64,000 nucleotides of DNA from Haematococcus lacustris (taxonomy: Eukaryota > Chlorophyta > Chlorophyceae > Chlamydomonadales > Haematococcaceae). Within the stretch, counting starts at the first letter, position 1. Every line of letters starts with the position of its first letter. Both the position numbers and the translations under genes were made by a program. Location of the stretch: positions 12,482,001 to 12,546,000 of the forward strand of contig JASKMD010000012.1 of the NCBI GenBank assembly GCA_030144725.1, written 5' to 3'. Shown piece after piece: positions 42,650-54,321 of this stretch. Under the pieces are notes generated by a model that worked only from the letters and a program-made list of their open reading frames with translations, ran no database searches and was not told where the DNA came from.

Positions 42650-42831
42650 ACTAATGGGCAGGGGCTGTGTTATCAGTAATCCGAACTGAGTGTCTGTGAC
42701 CTGCAGCCGGTACCAATACCTAATTTCCTACCCCTCCCCCCTTGCGAGACTCAGGCAATCGATGTTGGCATGAAACACATGCTCTGATGTAAGCGACAGC
42801 TCAAGCTTTGCCTTGTGCACACACACTACTG
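42650..42831 (-). repeat. Diverged Fanzor-like right end (belongs to the 45.1-kb copy)
   Basis: Reading leftwards from 42831: cagtagtgtgtg, cttgagctgtcgcttacatc, catgccaacatcgattgcct, ending around cccattagtatggg. This is a diverged version of the conserved right end and begins with the stop codon's cagtag. Element X2 separates it from its coding part at 45083. Confidence 0.55.
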
Positions 42832-43379
42832 GTCACCCCCGCCATTGGCTGCACCCCCATGGCTCAAGACATAACATCTAACTCATTTTCGCACGGATGA
42901 GGCCGCCGATTGGCGCGATGAGCAGGTGTTGGTCTGACTAGAGTGCGGCCAGCCCCAGCGGTTTGCCGGGTGGCTGGCCCCTAACACGCGACGTGTTCTG
43001 GCGCCACGCAGACACTGATAGCAACCGCTGTAGGCAGCTTGGACCCAGCGCGGCGTGAACGGCGCATCCAAACTATATTTCAAACCAACATGCAACAGCG
43101 CTTTAAATCGCAATTTACTACACGGGTTCAGTCCACATGTGACAGCAATGTCAAGGTGGTCTCCACATCGGTGTTTGTGGTTCTTTTGCAGCCAAACACA
43201 GCTAGGATCAGTCAAAAAGATGCATAAACTGAGCTGATATGAGTGTTCAACCCCCCACATGAAACGGCCCACACATCAAGACAACGCGTTTCTGTTCTCC
43301 AGACACATTAGGTGACCACACAAGGAGCCGCGCTGAACTGGCAAGTCATCATTTGACGTCCTGGTTGGACAGTTATGGC

Positions 43380-44659
43380 TAAGGAGCGTCCGGGGCTGTA
43401 TCATATTATATGATATATACAATGTATCATGATAATATCATTATATTTCATTATATGCCCTGTTTCTGCAACGCAAGACGTCTGCAAGGACCCTATGTCC
43501 CTCGCGCACTGGTCGTAACCGTGCGCGTTGAGGTTCGGGTGGCAGTTAGGCGGCAGTTGGCCGGCAGTACTGGGCAGTGTATCGTGCACGGGGGTCATGG
43601 CTGACGCCGATGAGCCAGAGCAGTTGTTTCTTGCTGCCATCAAGCGAGCCCAAAATCCTCAGCGTAAGCAACATGAGCCAAACGACGGGCTAACACAAGT
43701 GCAGAGGTGGCACCGCTGGCATCTACAAGCGCGATACATAGCCGGTCCCATCCCTCAGCCCAGCCTCGAGAAGTGCAACGCGCCTTACGCCGCTTAGACC
43801 TTGTATTTGGGCAGGTCGCGTTTGCTTTCGTGAACAATGTCCACCTCCAGTCCATCTTTCATTGAAAGTTTCAACTTTTGGGCGTGGATGTGCCTTAGGA
43901 GAAGCACTATCGCATTGAGATGTTAGTTAGTGTATGCTCCTCCCTTCCCTCCCTACCCACCGGCAGTGCATGTGTTGTGCATGTTGACGAAGCAACCTCT
44001 TGATAACCTGGAGGCTGCAGCAGCAGGCCAGCAGCACCAGCAGGCTGCAGCTGCAGGGCAGCAGCACCTGGAGGCTGCAGCAGCAGGCCAGCAGCACCTG
44101 GAGGCTGCAGCAGCAGGCCAGCAGAATCTGAAGGCTGCAGCAGCAGGCCAGGGAGCATGCCAGCAACACTTGCAGATTGGTACCCCCACTAAACCACCCT
44201 GTGTAGGAGGGCTTTGCGATCGTGGTAGAGGAGCTACGCGTCAAGGCCAACATCCCCACATGAGGGTCTCCAAGGCCATCCCTGCTGCTGGCAGAGGGCT
44301 TGTCGTAGGGTAGGATGGCTGTGTGTGTCTTGCTGCCGCTAGTGTGTCGTGTGTGGGTGTGAGCAGCAGGTTGGCCATGTGTGGCACCATGCCTTGTAGC
44401 AGCCTAGAATTCTCATATGTCATATGTGTGTGTGAGCAGCCCGTCCATGAGCCCTACTGGTGAGTAGCGACCTGTTGCAACGAGCAAGTTTCATCCTGTA
44501 AAGTCCTGATTGAACGGGCGAAAGTCTGCGGTTATCAGGAGTCGAACTAGGGTCGCCAAGGTGACTTGGGATGTATCATAAGTGTATCATGATAATCATG
44601 ATATGCCTAATATTCCATATACGTGTATCATGAGATATCATGATACATGCCGCTCCCTA
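43380..44659. mobile_element. hAT-type element D (TAAGGAGCG...CGCTCCCTA, 8-bp TSD GTTATGGC)
   Basis: GTTATGGC is duplicated at 43372-43379 and 44660-44667 around a 1,280-bp segment with short imperfect inverted ends (TAAGGAGCG versus TAGGGAGCG). Both subterminal regions are rich in gtatcatgata palindromes (43400-43460, 44575-44650). The termini resemble those of hAT element B. A short frame begins at ATG 43597 (MADADEPEQLFLAAIKRAQ) and reaches a donor-like GTAAGC, but no transposase domain is seen. Confidence 0.82.
44012..44152 (+). repeat. 33-bp tandem repeat encoding an 11-residue unit
   Basis: About four imperfect copies of a 33-bp unit (ctggaggctgcagcagcagg...) read LEAAAAGQQHQ-type repeats in one frame. 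It lies inside hAT element D and may be part of a degenerate element-borne gene. Confidence 0.6.
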
Positions 44660-45082
44660 GTTATGGCAGCCGGAAAAACTGCAATTTTAAAGGAATCTGC
44701 CGTTACACGAGGTGCACGCTGTTCGGGTGCAGGGACAGGCCACAAGCCATACCACCACTCTTAACATGTCACCAGCACTAGCACTAGCACTAGGACACAT
44801 GTCAGGGGGGGTACTGCGCCCGACGAAAATTCAAACATTTGAAAAGCTGGGCCGCTGAGCGCGATAGCTGTTCTCTGATCACAGCCCCACTAAGTAGGCT
44901 ATTCCCAACACAACGCGACCTAATCTCTCAGCACCCCCGCCCGCCCCGGCACAGTTGCACATCATCCCGAGCAGCCCGCTAGCTTCGCTTTGATGAGCTG
45001 CACCGCCCTGCGCAAAAGTTGCTGTAAAACTCTTAAAGACCGGTCGGAGTTTATCAGGGGTGCAGCCAATGGCGGGGGTGAC

Positions 45083-45655
45083 CTACTGTGCTACAGGCTG
45101 CTGGGCTAGGGCCTTGGGGGCTCGGTCTCGCAGCTTCTTGAAGCCCAATTCTGGGTACTCCTTGCCCTGGGCAGGAAGCCTTGCTTGGTGTGGCCACCTG
45201 CACAGCTCCAGTGGGCGCCACTTGCTCTCCCCTGCCCGTTGAAGGTTGAGGGCTGCGTTGCAGTCCCTGTCCACCCCTTTGCCTAGGTCCCCAGGGGTGG
45301 CCTGGTGCAGCTGTGGGCACCACATGAGCCCACGCACAGGCGCTTCAAACCGCTTGCTCCAGGCTGACCGCAACAAGCGGTTCTGCACCTGGCTTCCCGT
45401 CCTCAGGCCTGGTGGGCTTGCTGCGGTCCAGCTTCTTCTCACAGGGCTGGGAGTTGTTCATAGCTGAGCTGACCGTGCTGGTGCGGAACTCATCCACAGT
45501 CACCACCTTGCCTGGCACCCTGTCGGTTGCCGCTGTTGGCCCTCTCCACCACCTTGCGGCAGGCCTGCAGCCTTGGCCCCCCACCCACCCCGGGTGTCAA
45601 TGCCTGCGTTACCAAAGAACACCACCAGCTGCTTGCGGGTCCCCCACCGCTTAGG
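45083..45655 (-). pseudogene. Fanzor/TnpB-like nuclease, C-terminal ~190 codons with frameshifts
   Basis: The minus strand encodes RKQLVVFFGNAGIDTRGGWG, then after a frame change VVTVDEFRTSTVSSAMNN with QPCEKKLDRSKP (RuvC-II region). After another frame change come RLLRSAWSKRFEAPVRGLMW and GVDRDCNAALNLQRA (RuvC-III), with tail ALAQQPVAQ and TAG 45085-45083. This is the best preserved C-terminal half in the window, with the RuvC-II Glu and RuvC-III Asp both present. Element X2 was inserted at the stop codon, so the right end is displaced to 42831. The N-terminal half is absent at 45656, where a divergent copy begins. Confidence 0.72.
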
Positions 45656-45755
45656 TAGGTGGTCGGACTACAATGCTACAAACTACTGCAAGCTAGACTG
45701 CCTGCTTGTGTTCATCCTAGGGCTGATTGAGAGTGTTAGAGCTGTCAAGGGCAGG

Positions 45756-48700
45756 ATGGCTGTGAAAGCGTGGCTGCCAATCACAACAAAGCGACAATCA
45801 AGCGACAGCTCACGTCGCGTGATGACCAAGAAGAAGCGGAAGGGCACCGCCCAGCAAAAGAAGGGCCCGCCAACGAAACCGAAAGGTTCGTGTCCCTTGC
45901 CGACTGTGGGCAACGTGAGTTACGCGCTGTGTAATAACCCGTCGCTCCTGTTGGTTCCATCGCAGCAACTCGTTCCCCTCAAGGGAAACAACGACAGGAG
46001 CGCCGGGATAGGTGGGCAACGAGCAGACGTTAGGTGCAAGGCCGCCCCCGCCTTGTGTGTCCCCGCACTGTTAGTGTCCCCGCATTGTGTCTTGGCCTGT
46101 CAAACTGTTAGTTGTGCTTGGCTGCAGGTCGTCAAGGTCCCGGGTGGCGCTCCCGCTTCCAGCTGCGGGCCGAGATACACTCCCAGCTGCGCGTGATCGC
46201 CTCGCTTTTTGTGTTGCGTATCTTTCTGACGTGCCTGGTGGGCTACCCCACCCCGGGGTACCGCAGCGCCCCTACACCTCCAGCCATGCAGCCTCCCGGA
46301 GCCCCTGATGCGCCCCCCATACCCCCACTCCCCCCGCCCCGCCCCGCCCCGCCCCGCCCCGCCCCGCCCCGCCCCGCCCCGCCCCGCCCCGCCCCGCCCC
46401 GCCCCGCCCCGCCCCGCCCCGCCCCGCCCCGCCCCGCCCCGCCCCGCCCCGCCCCGCCCCGCCCCGCCCCGCCCCGCCCCGCCCCGCCCCGCCCCGCCCC
46501 GCCCCGCCCCGCCCCGCCCCGCCCCGCCCCGCCCCGCCCCGCCCCGCCCCGCCCCGCCCCGCCCCGCCCCGCCCCGCCCCGCCCCGCCCCGCCCCGCCCC
46601 GCCCCGCCCCGCCCCGCCCCGCCCCGCCCCGCCCCGCCCCGCCCCGCCCCGCCCCGCCCCGCCCCGCCCCGCCCCGCCCCGCCCCGCCCCGCCCCGCCCC
46701 GCCCCGCCCCGCCCCGCCCCGCCCCGCCCCGCCCCGCCCCGCCCCGCCCCGCCCCGCCCCGCCCCGCCCCGCCCCGCCCCGCCCCGCCCCGCCCCGCCCC
46801 GCCCCGCCCCGCCCCGCCCCGCCCCGCCCCGCCCCGCCCCGCCCCGCCCCGCCCCGCCCCGCCCCGCCCCGCCCCGCCCCGCCCCGCCCCGCCCCGCCCC
46901 GCCCCGCCCCGCCCCGCCCCGCCCCGCCCCGCCCCGCCCCGCCCCGCCCCGCCCCGCCCCGCCCCGCCCCGCCCCGCCCCGCCCCGCCCCGCCCCGCCCC
47001 GCCCCGCCCCGCCCCGCCCCGCCCCGCCCCGCCCCGCCCCGCCCCGCCCCGCCCCGCCCCGCCCCGCCCCGCCCCGCCCCGCCCCGCCCCGCCCCGCCCC
47101 GCCCCGCCCCGCCCCGCCCCGCCCCGCCCCGCCCCGCCCCGCCCCGCCCCGCCCCGCCCCGCCCCGCCCCGCCCCGCCCCGCCCCGCCCCGCCCCGCCCC
47201 GCCCCGCCCCGCCCCGCCCCGCCCCGCCCCGCCCCGCCCCGCCCCGCCCCGCCCCGCCCCGCCCCGCCCCGCCCCGCCCCGCCCCGCCCCGCCCCGCCCC
47301 GCCCCGCCCCGCCCCGCCCCGCCCCGCCCCGCCCCGCCCCGCCCCGCCCCGCCCCGCCCCGCCCCGCCCCGCCCCGCCCCGCCCCGCCCCGCCCCGCCCC
47401 GCCCCGCCCCGCCCCGCCCCGCCCCGCCCCGCCCCGCCCCGCCCCGCCCCGCCCCGCCCCGCCCCGCCCCGCCCCGCCCCGCCCCGCCCCGCCCCGCCCC
47501 GCCCCGCCCCGCCCCGCCCCGCCCCGCCCCGCCCCGCCCCGCCCCGCCCCGCCCCGCCCCGCCCCGCCCCGCCCCGCCCCGCCCCGCCCCGCCCCGCCCC
47601 GCCCCGCCCCGCCCCGCCCCGCCCCGCCCCGCCCCGCCCCGCCCCGCCCCGCCCCGCCCCGCCCCGCCCCGCCCCGCCCCGCCCCGCCCCGCCCCGCCCC
47701 GCCCCGCCCCGCCCCGCCCCGCCCCGCCCCGCCCCGCCCCGCCCCGCCCCGCCCCGCCCCGCCCCGCCCCGCCCCGCCCCGCCCCGCCCCGCCCCGCCCC
47801 GCCCCGCCCCGCCCCGCCCCGCCCCGCCCCGCCCCGCCCCGCCCCGCCCCGCCCCGCCCCGCCCCGCCCCGCCCCGCCCCGCCCCGCCCCGCCCCGCCCC
47901 GCCCCGCCCCGCCCCGCCCCGCCCCGCCCCGCCCCGCCCCGCCCCGCCCCGCCCCGCCCCGCCCCGCCCCGCCCCGCCCCGCCCCGCCCCGCCCCGCCCC
48001 GCCCCGCCCCGCCCCGCCCCGCCCCGCCCCGCCCCGCCCCGCCCCGCCCCGCCCCGCCCCGCCCCGCCCCGCCCCGCCCCGCCCCGCCCCGCCCCGCCCC
48101 GCCCCGCCCCGCCCCGCCCCGCCCCGCCCCGCCCCGCCCCGCCCCGCCCCGCCCCGCCCCGCCCCGCCCCGCCCCGCCCCGCCCCGCCCCGCCCCGCCCC
48201 GCCCCGCCCCGCCCCGCCCCGCCCCGCCCCGCCCCGCCCCGCCCCGCCCCGCCCCGCCCCGCCCCGCCCCGCCCCGCCCCGCCCCGCCCCGCCCCGCCCC
48301 GCCCCGCCCCGCCCCGCCCCGCCCCGCCCCGCCCCGCCCCGCCCCGCCCCGCCCCGCCCCGCCCCGCCCCGCCCCGCCCCGCCCCGCCCCGCCCCGCCCC
48401 GCCCCGCCCCGCCCCGCCCCGCCCCGCCCCGCCCCGCCCCGCCCCGCCCCGCCCCGCCCCGCCCCGCCCCGCCCCGCCCCGCCCCGCCCCGCCCCGCCCC
48501 GCCCCGCCCCGCCCCGCCCCGCCCCGCCCCGCCCCGCCCCGCCCCGCCCCGCCCCGCCCCGCCCCGCCCCGCCCCGCCCCGCCCCGCCCCGCCCCGCCCC
48601 GCCCCGCCCCGCCCCGCCCCGCCCCGCCCCGCCCCGCCCCGCCCCGCCCCGCCCCGCCCCGCCCCGCCCCGCCCCGCCCCGCCCCGCCCCGCCCCGCCCC

Positions 48701-51700
48701 GCCCCGCCCCGCCCCGCCCCGCCCCGCCCCGCCCCGCCCCGCCCCGCCCCGCCCCGCCCCGCCCCGCCCCGCCCCGCCCCGCCCCGCCCCGCCCCGCCCC
48801 GCCCCGCCCCGCCCCGCCCCGCCCCGCCCCGCCCCGCCCCGCCCCGCCCCGCCCCGCCCCGCCCCGCCCCGCCCCGCCCCGCCCCGCCCCGCCCCGCCCC
48901 GCCCCGCCCCGCCCCGCCCCGCCCCGCCCCGCCCCGCCCCGCCCCGCCCCGCCCCGCCCCGCCCCGCCCCGCCCCGCCCCGCCCCGCCCCGCCCCGCCCC
49001 GCCCCGCCCCGCCCCGCCCCGCCCCGCCCCGCCCCGCCCCGCCCCGCCCCGCCCCGCCCCGCCCCGCCCCGCCCCGCCCCGCCCCGCCCCGCCCCGCCCC
49101 GCCCCGCCCCGCCCCGCCCCGCCCCGCCCCGCCCCGCCCCGCCCCGCCCCGCCCCGCCCCGCCCCGCCCCGCCCCGCCCCGCCCCGCCCCGCCCCGCCCC
49201 GCCCCGCCCCGCCCCGCCCCGCCCCGCCCCGCCCCGCCCCGCCCCGCCCCGCCCCGCCCCGCCCCGCCCCGCCCCGCCCCGCCCCGCCCCGCCCCGCCCC
49301 GCCCCGCCCCGCCCCGCCCCGCCCCGCCCCGCCCCGCCCCGCCCCGCCCCGCCCCGCCCCGCCCCGCCCCGCCCCGCCCCGCCCCGCCCCGCCCCGCCCC
49401 GCCCCGCCCCGCCCCGCCCCGCCCCGCCCCGCCCCGCCCCGCCCCGCCCCGCCCCGCCCCGCCCCGCCCCGCCCCGCCCCGCCCCGCCCCGCCCCGCCCC
49501 GCCCCGCCCCGCCCCGCCCCGCCCCGCCCCGCCCCGCCCCGCCCCGCCCCGCCCCGCCCCGCCCCGCCCCGCCCCGCCCCGCCCCGCCCCGCCCCGCCCC
49601 GCCCCGCCCCGCCCCGCCCCGCCCCGCCCCGCCCCGCCCCGCCCCGCCCCGCCCCGCCCCGCCCCGCCCCGCCCCGCCCCGCCCCGCCCCGCCCCGCCCC
49701 GCCCCGCCCCCCCGCCCCGCCCCGCCCCGCCCCGCCCCGCCCCGCCCCGCCCCGCCCCGCCCCGCCCCGCCCCGCCCCGCCCCGCCCCGCCCCGCCCCGC
49801 CCCGCCCCGCCCCGCCCCGCCCCGCCCCGCCCCGCCCCGCCCCGCCCCGCCCCGCCCCGCCCCGCCCCGCCCCGCCCCGCCCCGCCCCGCCCCGCCCCGC
49901 CCCGCCCCGCCCCGCCCCGCCCCGCCCCGCCCCGCCCCGCCCCGCCCCGCCCCGCCCCGCCCCGCCCCGCCCCGCCCCGCCCCGCCCCGCCCCGCCCCGC
50001 CCCGCCCCGCCCCGCCCCGCCCCGCCCCGCCCCGCCCCGCCCCGCCCCGCCCCGCCCCGCCCCGCCCCGCCCCGCCCCGCCCCGCCCCGCCCCGCCCCGC
50101 CCCGCCCCGCCCCGCCCCGCCCCGCCCCGCCCCGCCCCGCCCCGCCCCGCCCCGCCCCGCCCCGCCCCGCCCCGCCCCGCCCCGCCCCGCCCCGCCCCGC
50201 CCCGCCCCGCCCCGCCCCGCCCCGCCCCGCCCCGCCCCGCCCCGCCCCGCCCCGCCCCGCCCCGCCCCGCCCCGCCCCGCCCCGCCCCGCCCCGCCCCGC
50301 CCCGCCCCGCCCCGCCCCGCCCCGCCCCGCCCCGCCCCGCCCCGCCCCGCCCCGCCCCGCCCCGCCCCGCCCCGCCCCGCCCCGCCCCGCCCCGCCCCGC
50401 CCCGCCCCGCCCCGCCCCGCCCCGCCCCGCCCCGCCCCGCCCCGCCCCGCCCCGCCCCGCCCCGCCCCGCCCCGCCCCGCCCCGCCCCGCCCCGCCCCGC
50501 CCCGCCCCGCCCCGCCCCGCCCCGCCCCGCCCCGCCCCGCCCCGCCCCGCCCCGCCCCGCCCCGCCCCGCCCCGCCCCGCCCCGCCCCGCCCCGCCCCGC
50601 CCCGCCCCGCCCCGCCCCGCCCCGCCCCGCCCCGCCCCGCCCCGCCCCGCCCCGCCCCGCCCCGCCCCGCCCCGCCCCGCCCCGCCCCGCCCCGCCCCGC
50701 CCCGCCCCGCCCCGCCCCGCCCCGCCCCGCCCCGCCCCGCCCCGCCCCGCCCCGCCCCGCCCCGCCCCGCCCCGCCCCGCCCCGCCCCGCCCCGCCCCGC
50801 CCCGCCCCGCCCCGCCCCGCCCCGCCCCGCCCCGCCCCGCCCCGCCCCGCCCCGCCCCGCCCCGCCCCGCCCCGCCCCGCCCCGCCCCGCCCCGCCCCGC
50901 CCCGCCCCGCCCCGCCCCGCCCCGCCCCGCCCCGCCCCGCCCCGCCCCGCCCCGCCCCGCCCCGCCCCGCCCCGCCCCGCCCCGCCCCGCCCCGCCCCGC
51001 CCCGCCCCGCCCCGCCCCGCCCCGCCCCGCCCCGCCCCGCCCCGCCCCGCCCCGCCCCGCCCCGCCCCGCCCCGCCCCGCCCCGCCCCGCCCCGCCCCGC
51101 CCCGCCCCGCCCCGCCCCGCCCCGCCCCGCCCCGCCCCGCCCCGCCCCGCCCCGCCCCGCCCCGCCCCGCCCCGCCCCGCCCCGCCCCGCCCCGCCCCGC
51201 CCCGCCCCGCCCCGCCCCGCCCCGCCCCGCCCCGCCCCGCCCCGCCCCGCCCCGCCCCGCCCCGCCCCGCCCCGCCCCGCCCCGCCCCGCCCCGCCCCGC
51301 CCCGCCCCGCCCCGCCCCGCCCCGCCCCGCCCCGCCCCGCCCCGCCCCGCCCCGCCCCGCCCCGCCCCGCCCCGCCCCGCCCCGCCCCGCCCCGCCCCGC
51401 CCCGCCCCGCCCCGCCCCGCCCCGCCCCGCCCCGCCCCGCCCCGCCCCGCCCCGCCCCGCCCCGCCCCGCCCCGCCCCGCCCCGCCCCGCCCCGCCCCGC
51501 CCCGCCCCGCCCCGCCCCGCCCCGCCCCGCCCCGCCCCGCCCCGCCCCGCCCCGCCCCGCCCCGCCCCGCCCCGCCCCGCCCCCAGCAGCAGCAACAGCC
51601 GCCCTAGTGCAGCAGCTGTAGCGGCCCATGCAGTGGGACTCCCCCACAGAGGCAGGGGCATACTTGAGATGCGTGAGTTTGTGTTTGATCCAGCCACACA

Positions 51701-52057
51701 GATCGGGGTGGGCATCGACCCCGGCGTCACCCAGGCAGTCAGCGCAGCCTCTGGGGTGTGGGAAGAGAGTTCAGGCCAGCTGGTAGCTGACCAGCTGGCC
51801 CGGTGGAAGCTGACCAAGGGCCAGGTGAAGCATGACAGCGGCCTTAACAACTCCCGCCGTGACACCGAGCGGTGGCTAGCACCTATCAAGCCCACCTCCA
51901 GCACCTGGCAGCAGCAAGCTCAGCTGGCACCTCCCTGGTGGCGAACCTGATGCACATCAGCGTCACCCTGGCCACCTGGGACACGGTGTGGGAGGTGTAC
52001 CTGGACCCCAATTGGGCACGGCAGCGGCTGAGGCTGTACGGACCCCAGGACAAGTGA
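45756..52057 (+). pseudogene. Fanzor/TnpB-like nuclease, N-terminal half with (GCCCC)n-expanded linker
   Basis: Exon 1 (45756 or ATG 45822 to 45885) encodes the basic, nuclear-localisation-like MTKKKRKGTAQQKKG. Exon 2 starts at 46128 in phase (RQGPGWRSRFQLRAEIHSQL) and reaches MQPPGAPDAPPIPPL, where the repeat begins. After it, the frame reads GRGILEMREFVFDPATQIGV and the RuvC-I motif GIDPGVTQAVSAASG (51711-51755), then RWKLTKGQVKHDSGLNNSRR. A missing C near 51891 shifts the frame; LQHLAAASSAG and WARQRLRLYG follow, to a stop at 52055-52057. A partial right end comes next, so the RuvC-II/III half is deleted. The frame does not connect across the repeat as assembled. Confidence 0.68.
46336..51584. 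repeat. (GCCCC)n pentanucleotide array, ~5.25 kb
   Basis: About 1,050 copies of GCCCC with a single visible irregularity, a run of seven C near 49707-49713. It encodes (PAPPR)n on the plus strand in every frame and (GRGGA)n on the minus strand, which creates spurious ORFs of more than 1,800 codons. It expands a proline-rich stretch already present upstream (PPIPPLPPP). Repeat length in the assembly may not be exact. Confidence 0.97.
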
Positions 52058-52127
52058 TGGTTTTGTATATGACCTGGACCTGATACCTGACCTGACCTGG
52101 CATTGCGTATAGCCCCAAAACCAAAGT

Positions 52128-52207
52128 TTGAGTGGACCCGCTCGTGGCCACTAGTAGTCCCTAGTGGTCCGATTCAGATGGAGGCCCTAGTGAGGGACAA
52201 GGGGGCT
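52128..52207 (+). repeat. Fanzor-like right end, terminal 80 bp
   Basis: Contains tggccactagtagtccctag, tggtccgattcagatggagg and the terminus ccctagtgagggacaagggg. It follows the truncated N-terminal copy, so that element lost its middle but kept both ends. The stretch 52208-53200 beyond it has only unconvincing short frames. Confidence 0.7.
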
Positions 52208-53245
52208 AAGCTATCCTCATAACCGTCATGGTTGATTCTAGGACATAGGTTCGTCTTCACCTCGACCTCCATTCATTGAGTATCCAGCTGCTTGATGTTT
52301 GGTAGCCCAGTGAAAGCACAGCAGGCACCCTGGGAGTCACTGACAACCTGGGCCGCGAGTTTCTGCTACCTTTGCTTTGTTGCCACGTGTCGGCGCATAC
52401 TTCTTGACAGCACTTACACAGGTTCCGTAAATGACCGCAGAAACTGAGACACAGCACCGCGGCACTAGCAATTGCCCGGCGTGAATGCCTCGGGCCGCGT
52501 ACGAGGCCAACTATCATGAGGCGCCTCAATGTCACGACGAGCTCCAGCGTTTGAAGCGGCGAGTCCGCGTGCTGACGCGTGCGGAACCCTGCGCCGCGAG
52601 TGAGTCAGTTAGTACACGGGCACTTCGCATGGTTGCCAGAGCTCCAATGTCCGTACATAGGCTTAGGTATGCATGACTGATTACGTTAGTCGCAGCAGCC
52701 CGACACATCGACCCTGGTATTTCAATCCGCATTGCTAACCGACTAAGAAGACAAAGCAGGAGGTGTGGCTGGCTTGTTAAGCCCGTGTCACGCATCAATC
52801 TGTATCTACGTAGTTTGACCTTAGTTAAACCTTGCGCCTTGGACGGATCAATTGCCTGCGACTCTGCGCAATTTGCCTGCTGAAGCCCATCGCTGGCTGA
52901 AGGGCTGGGTGCTGCCATACTAGCCACCTCACTTGTACAATGACGGACGCAGCCGTGCAGCACAGACATCGACTAAGCGTAGCGGTGCGTGTGCAGCTCG
53001 GTGTGGAGTGTCACGAAGGGTGTACTCGACTACGATGCAACTGCTCTTCCTTTATTAGGGCGCAATGCATAGTGCAAAACATCACGTGCTACGTGCACAA
53101 ACAGCCGAGCCTGCGGCACACAGTGGGCCTGCCAGCTCTCCTGCAGTGCTTGCAGAACACCCCCATCTTTCTGCTGCATGCAGGCACTTCCCCGCTGTCC
53201 TTCAGGCGCCAGTTGCGATGTACCAACTTCCTTGGTGCAATGGCC

Positions 53246-54321
53246 GGTTCGGGTCAGTATATCCATAGCAGGAGACAAGCCAGCCCCACAAGCTGTCCAG
53301 CGGGCCAAACCCTCCGCTGCACCTCAGCAAAAGCGCCTGCCGCCAGTCCCCCCAGCAGCCTACAAGCAGTGCGCAGGCCCTGGCCAACAGCAAGAGCTGG
53401 ATGTCAAGCTTGGCGTGTTGGGCATCAAGCTCTTCCCAGCCGTGCGCTCCTCAGCCCCAGCATGTAGAGGATGGCTGGCACCCAAAGCACCTCCTGGCCC
53501 CCCGCCCCACGTGCTGCCCGTCCCGCCCAACCTGCCTGTCATCAAGCTGGCAGCCACCATGACATCCCCAAGCACTGTGGTGCAAACACCTGACAGGTTT
53601 CCATGTGCCAGACGACACACCTGGGACCGACATTCTACGCCAAGCTTCTCCGCTGCATCACCATGGGGGTGAGCTACCTGCTTACCCTGTGGCTTGCATG
53701 TCAACCCTGGATGTGATGGACGACTTCATAGCTGATGTCATTGCATGTCTATGGTGACATGATGCATGCTTGTTCTGGCAGGAGCCATAGATGGCCAGGC
53801 CCAGCTGTTGCTTATGCCTCGGCTATGGGATGCAAGCATTGCAGTGACCCACGCTGATGACCCAGACTCCTGACCACTTGTCCCAGCTCTGTCTTAATGG
53901 GCCCTGTCCACTGCTGCCCCAAGCATGCAGCTGGTTGACAAATGCATGTTAGGTTCCCCATCAAGCAGCTGGAGGTGTTCAGGCAACCAGCATAGTATGT
54001 ACCCAGGGACACTATGAGTGGACATGCAAATGCCATGCCACCAGGTGCCTGCCTGCCCTCCTGCCTGCCTGGCATAGGTCGCTGCGCAACATGTTTGCCG
54101 ACATTGCTCCTCGCTTTGCGGTGGCCCGGCCAGAAGGGGACGTTACCACTCCCAAATCCCTTGCAAGTGTGTCGCGTTACGAGGACAGCCCTGTCTTCCG
54201 CTCCCTGTCCTCTTTCTTTCGCCCACGGTATGAGCGTGAGCAGGCGGTCCAGCGCGAGGACAGCAGGTCCTTGCTGGGAGCCTCACATGTGACCAAGGCC
54301 AGGCGGCGGCTTTACGCGTAG
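53246..54321 (+). CDS. Unrecognised spliced gene, 3' exons
   Basis: The clearest exon follows an acceptor near 54076-54079 and encodes SLRNMFADIAPRFAVARPEG, VSRYEDSPVFRSLSSFFRPR, and ends RRRLYA at TAG 54319-54321. An upstream proline-rich open segment (about 53246-53668: GDKPAPQAVQRAKPSAAPQQ, APKAPPGPPPHVLPVPPN) ends near a GTGAGC donor (53669) and may be an earlier exon. Between them I could not establish phase-compatible exons. No family is recognised. Confidence 0.4.

Larger units (their letters stand above)
42832..45082. mobile_element. TIR element X2 (GTCACCC...GGGTGAC, 6-bp TSD CTACTG)
   Basis: Termini GTCACCCCCGCCATTGGC are inverted at 42832 and 45082, identical for about 26 bp, and flanked by CTACTG at 42826-42831 and 45083-45088. 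The target was the stop codon of a Fanzor-like gene. Excision in silico restores cacacactactgtgctacag. The 2,251-bp element itself contains hAT element D. The remaining ~960 bp has no recognisable gene, so it is probably non-autonomous. Confidence 0.87.

Noticed and set aside
44520..44565. Possible tRNA (reverse-strand ctagttcgactcct B-box-like motif)
   Set aside because: No acceptor stem, D arm or anticodon arm could be formed. It lies in the end of hAT element D.
46100..51950. Open frames of 1,790-1,934 codons on both strands made of PAPPR or GAGRG repeats
   Set aside because: They are an automatic result of a 5-bp repeat without stop codons. Only the flanking Fanzor-like segments carry coding signal.
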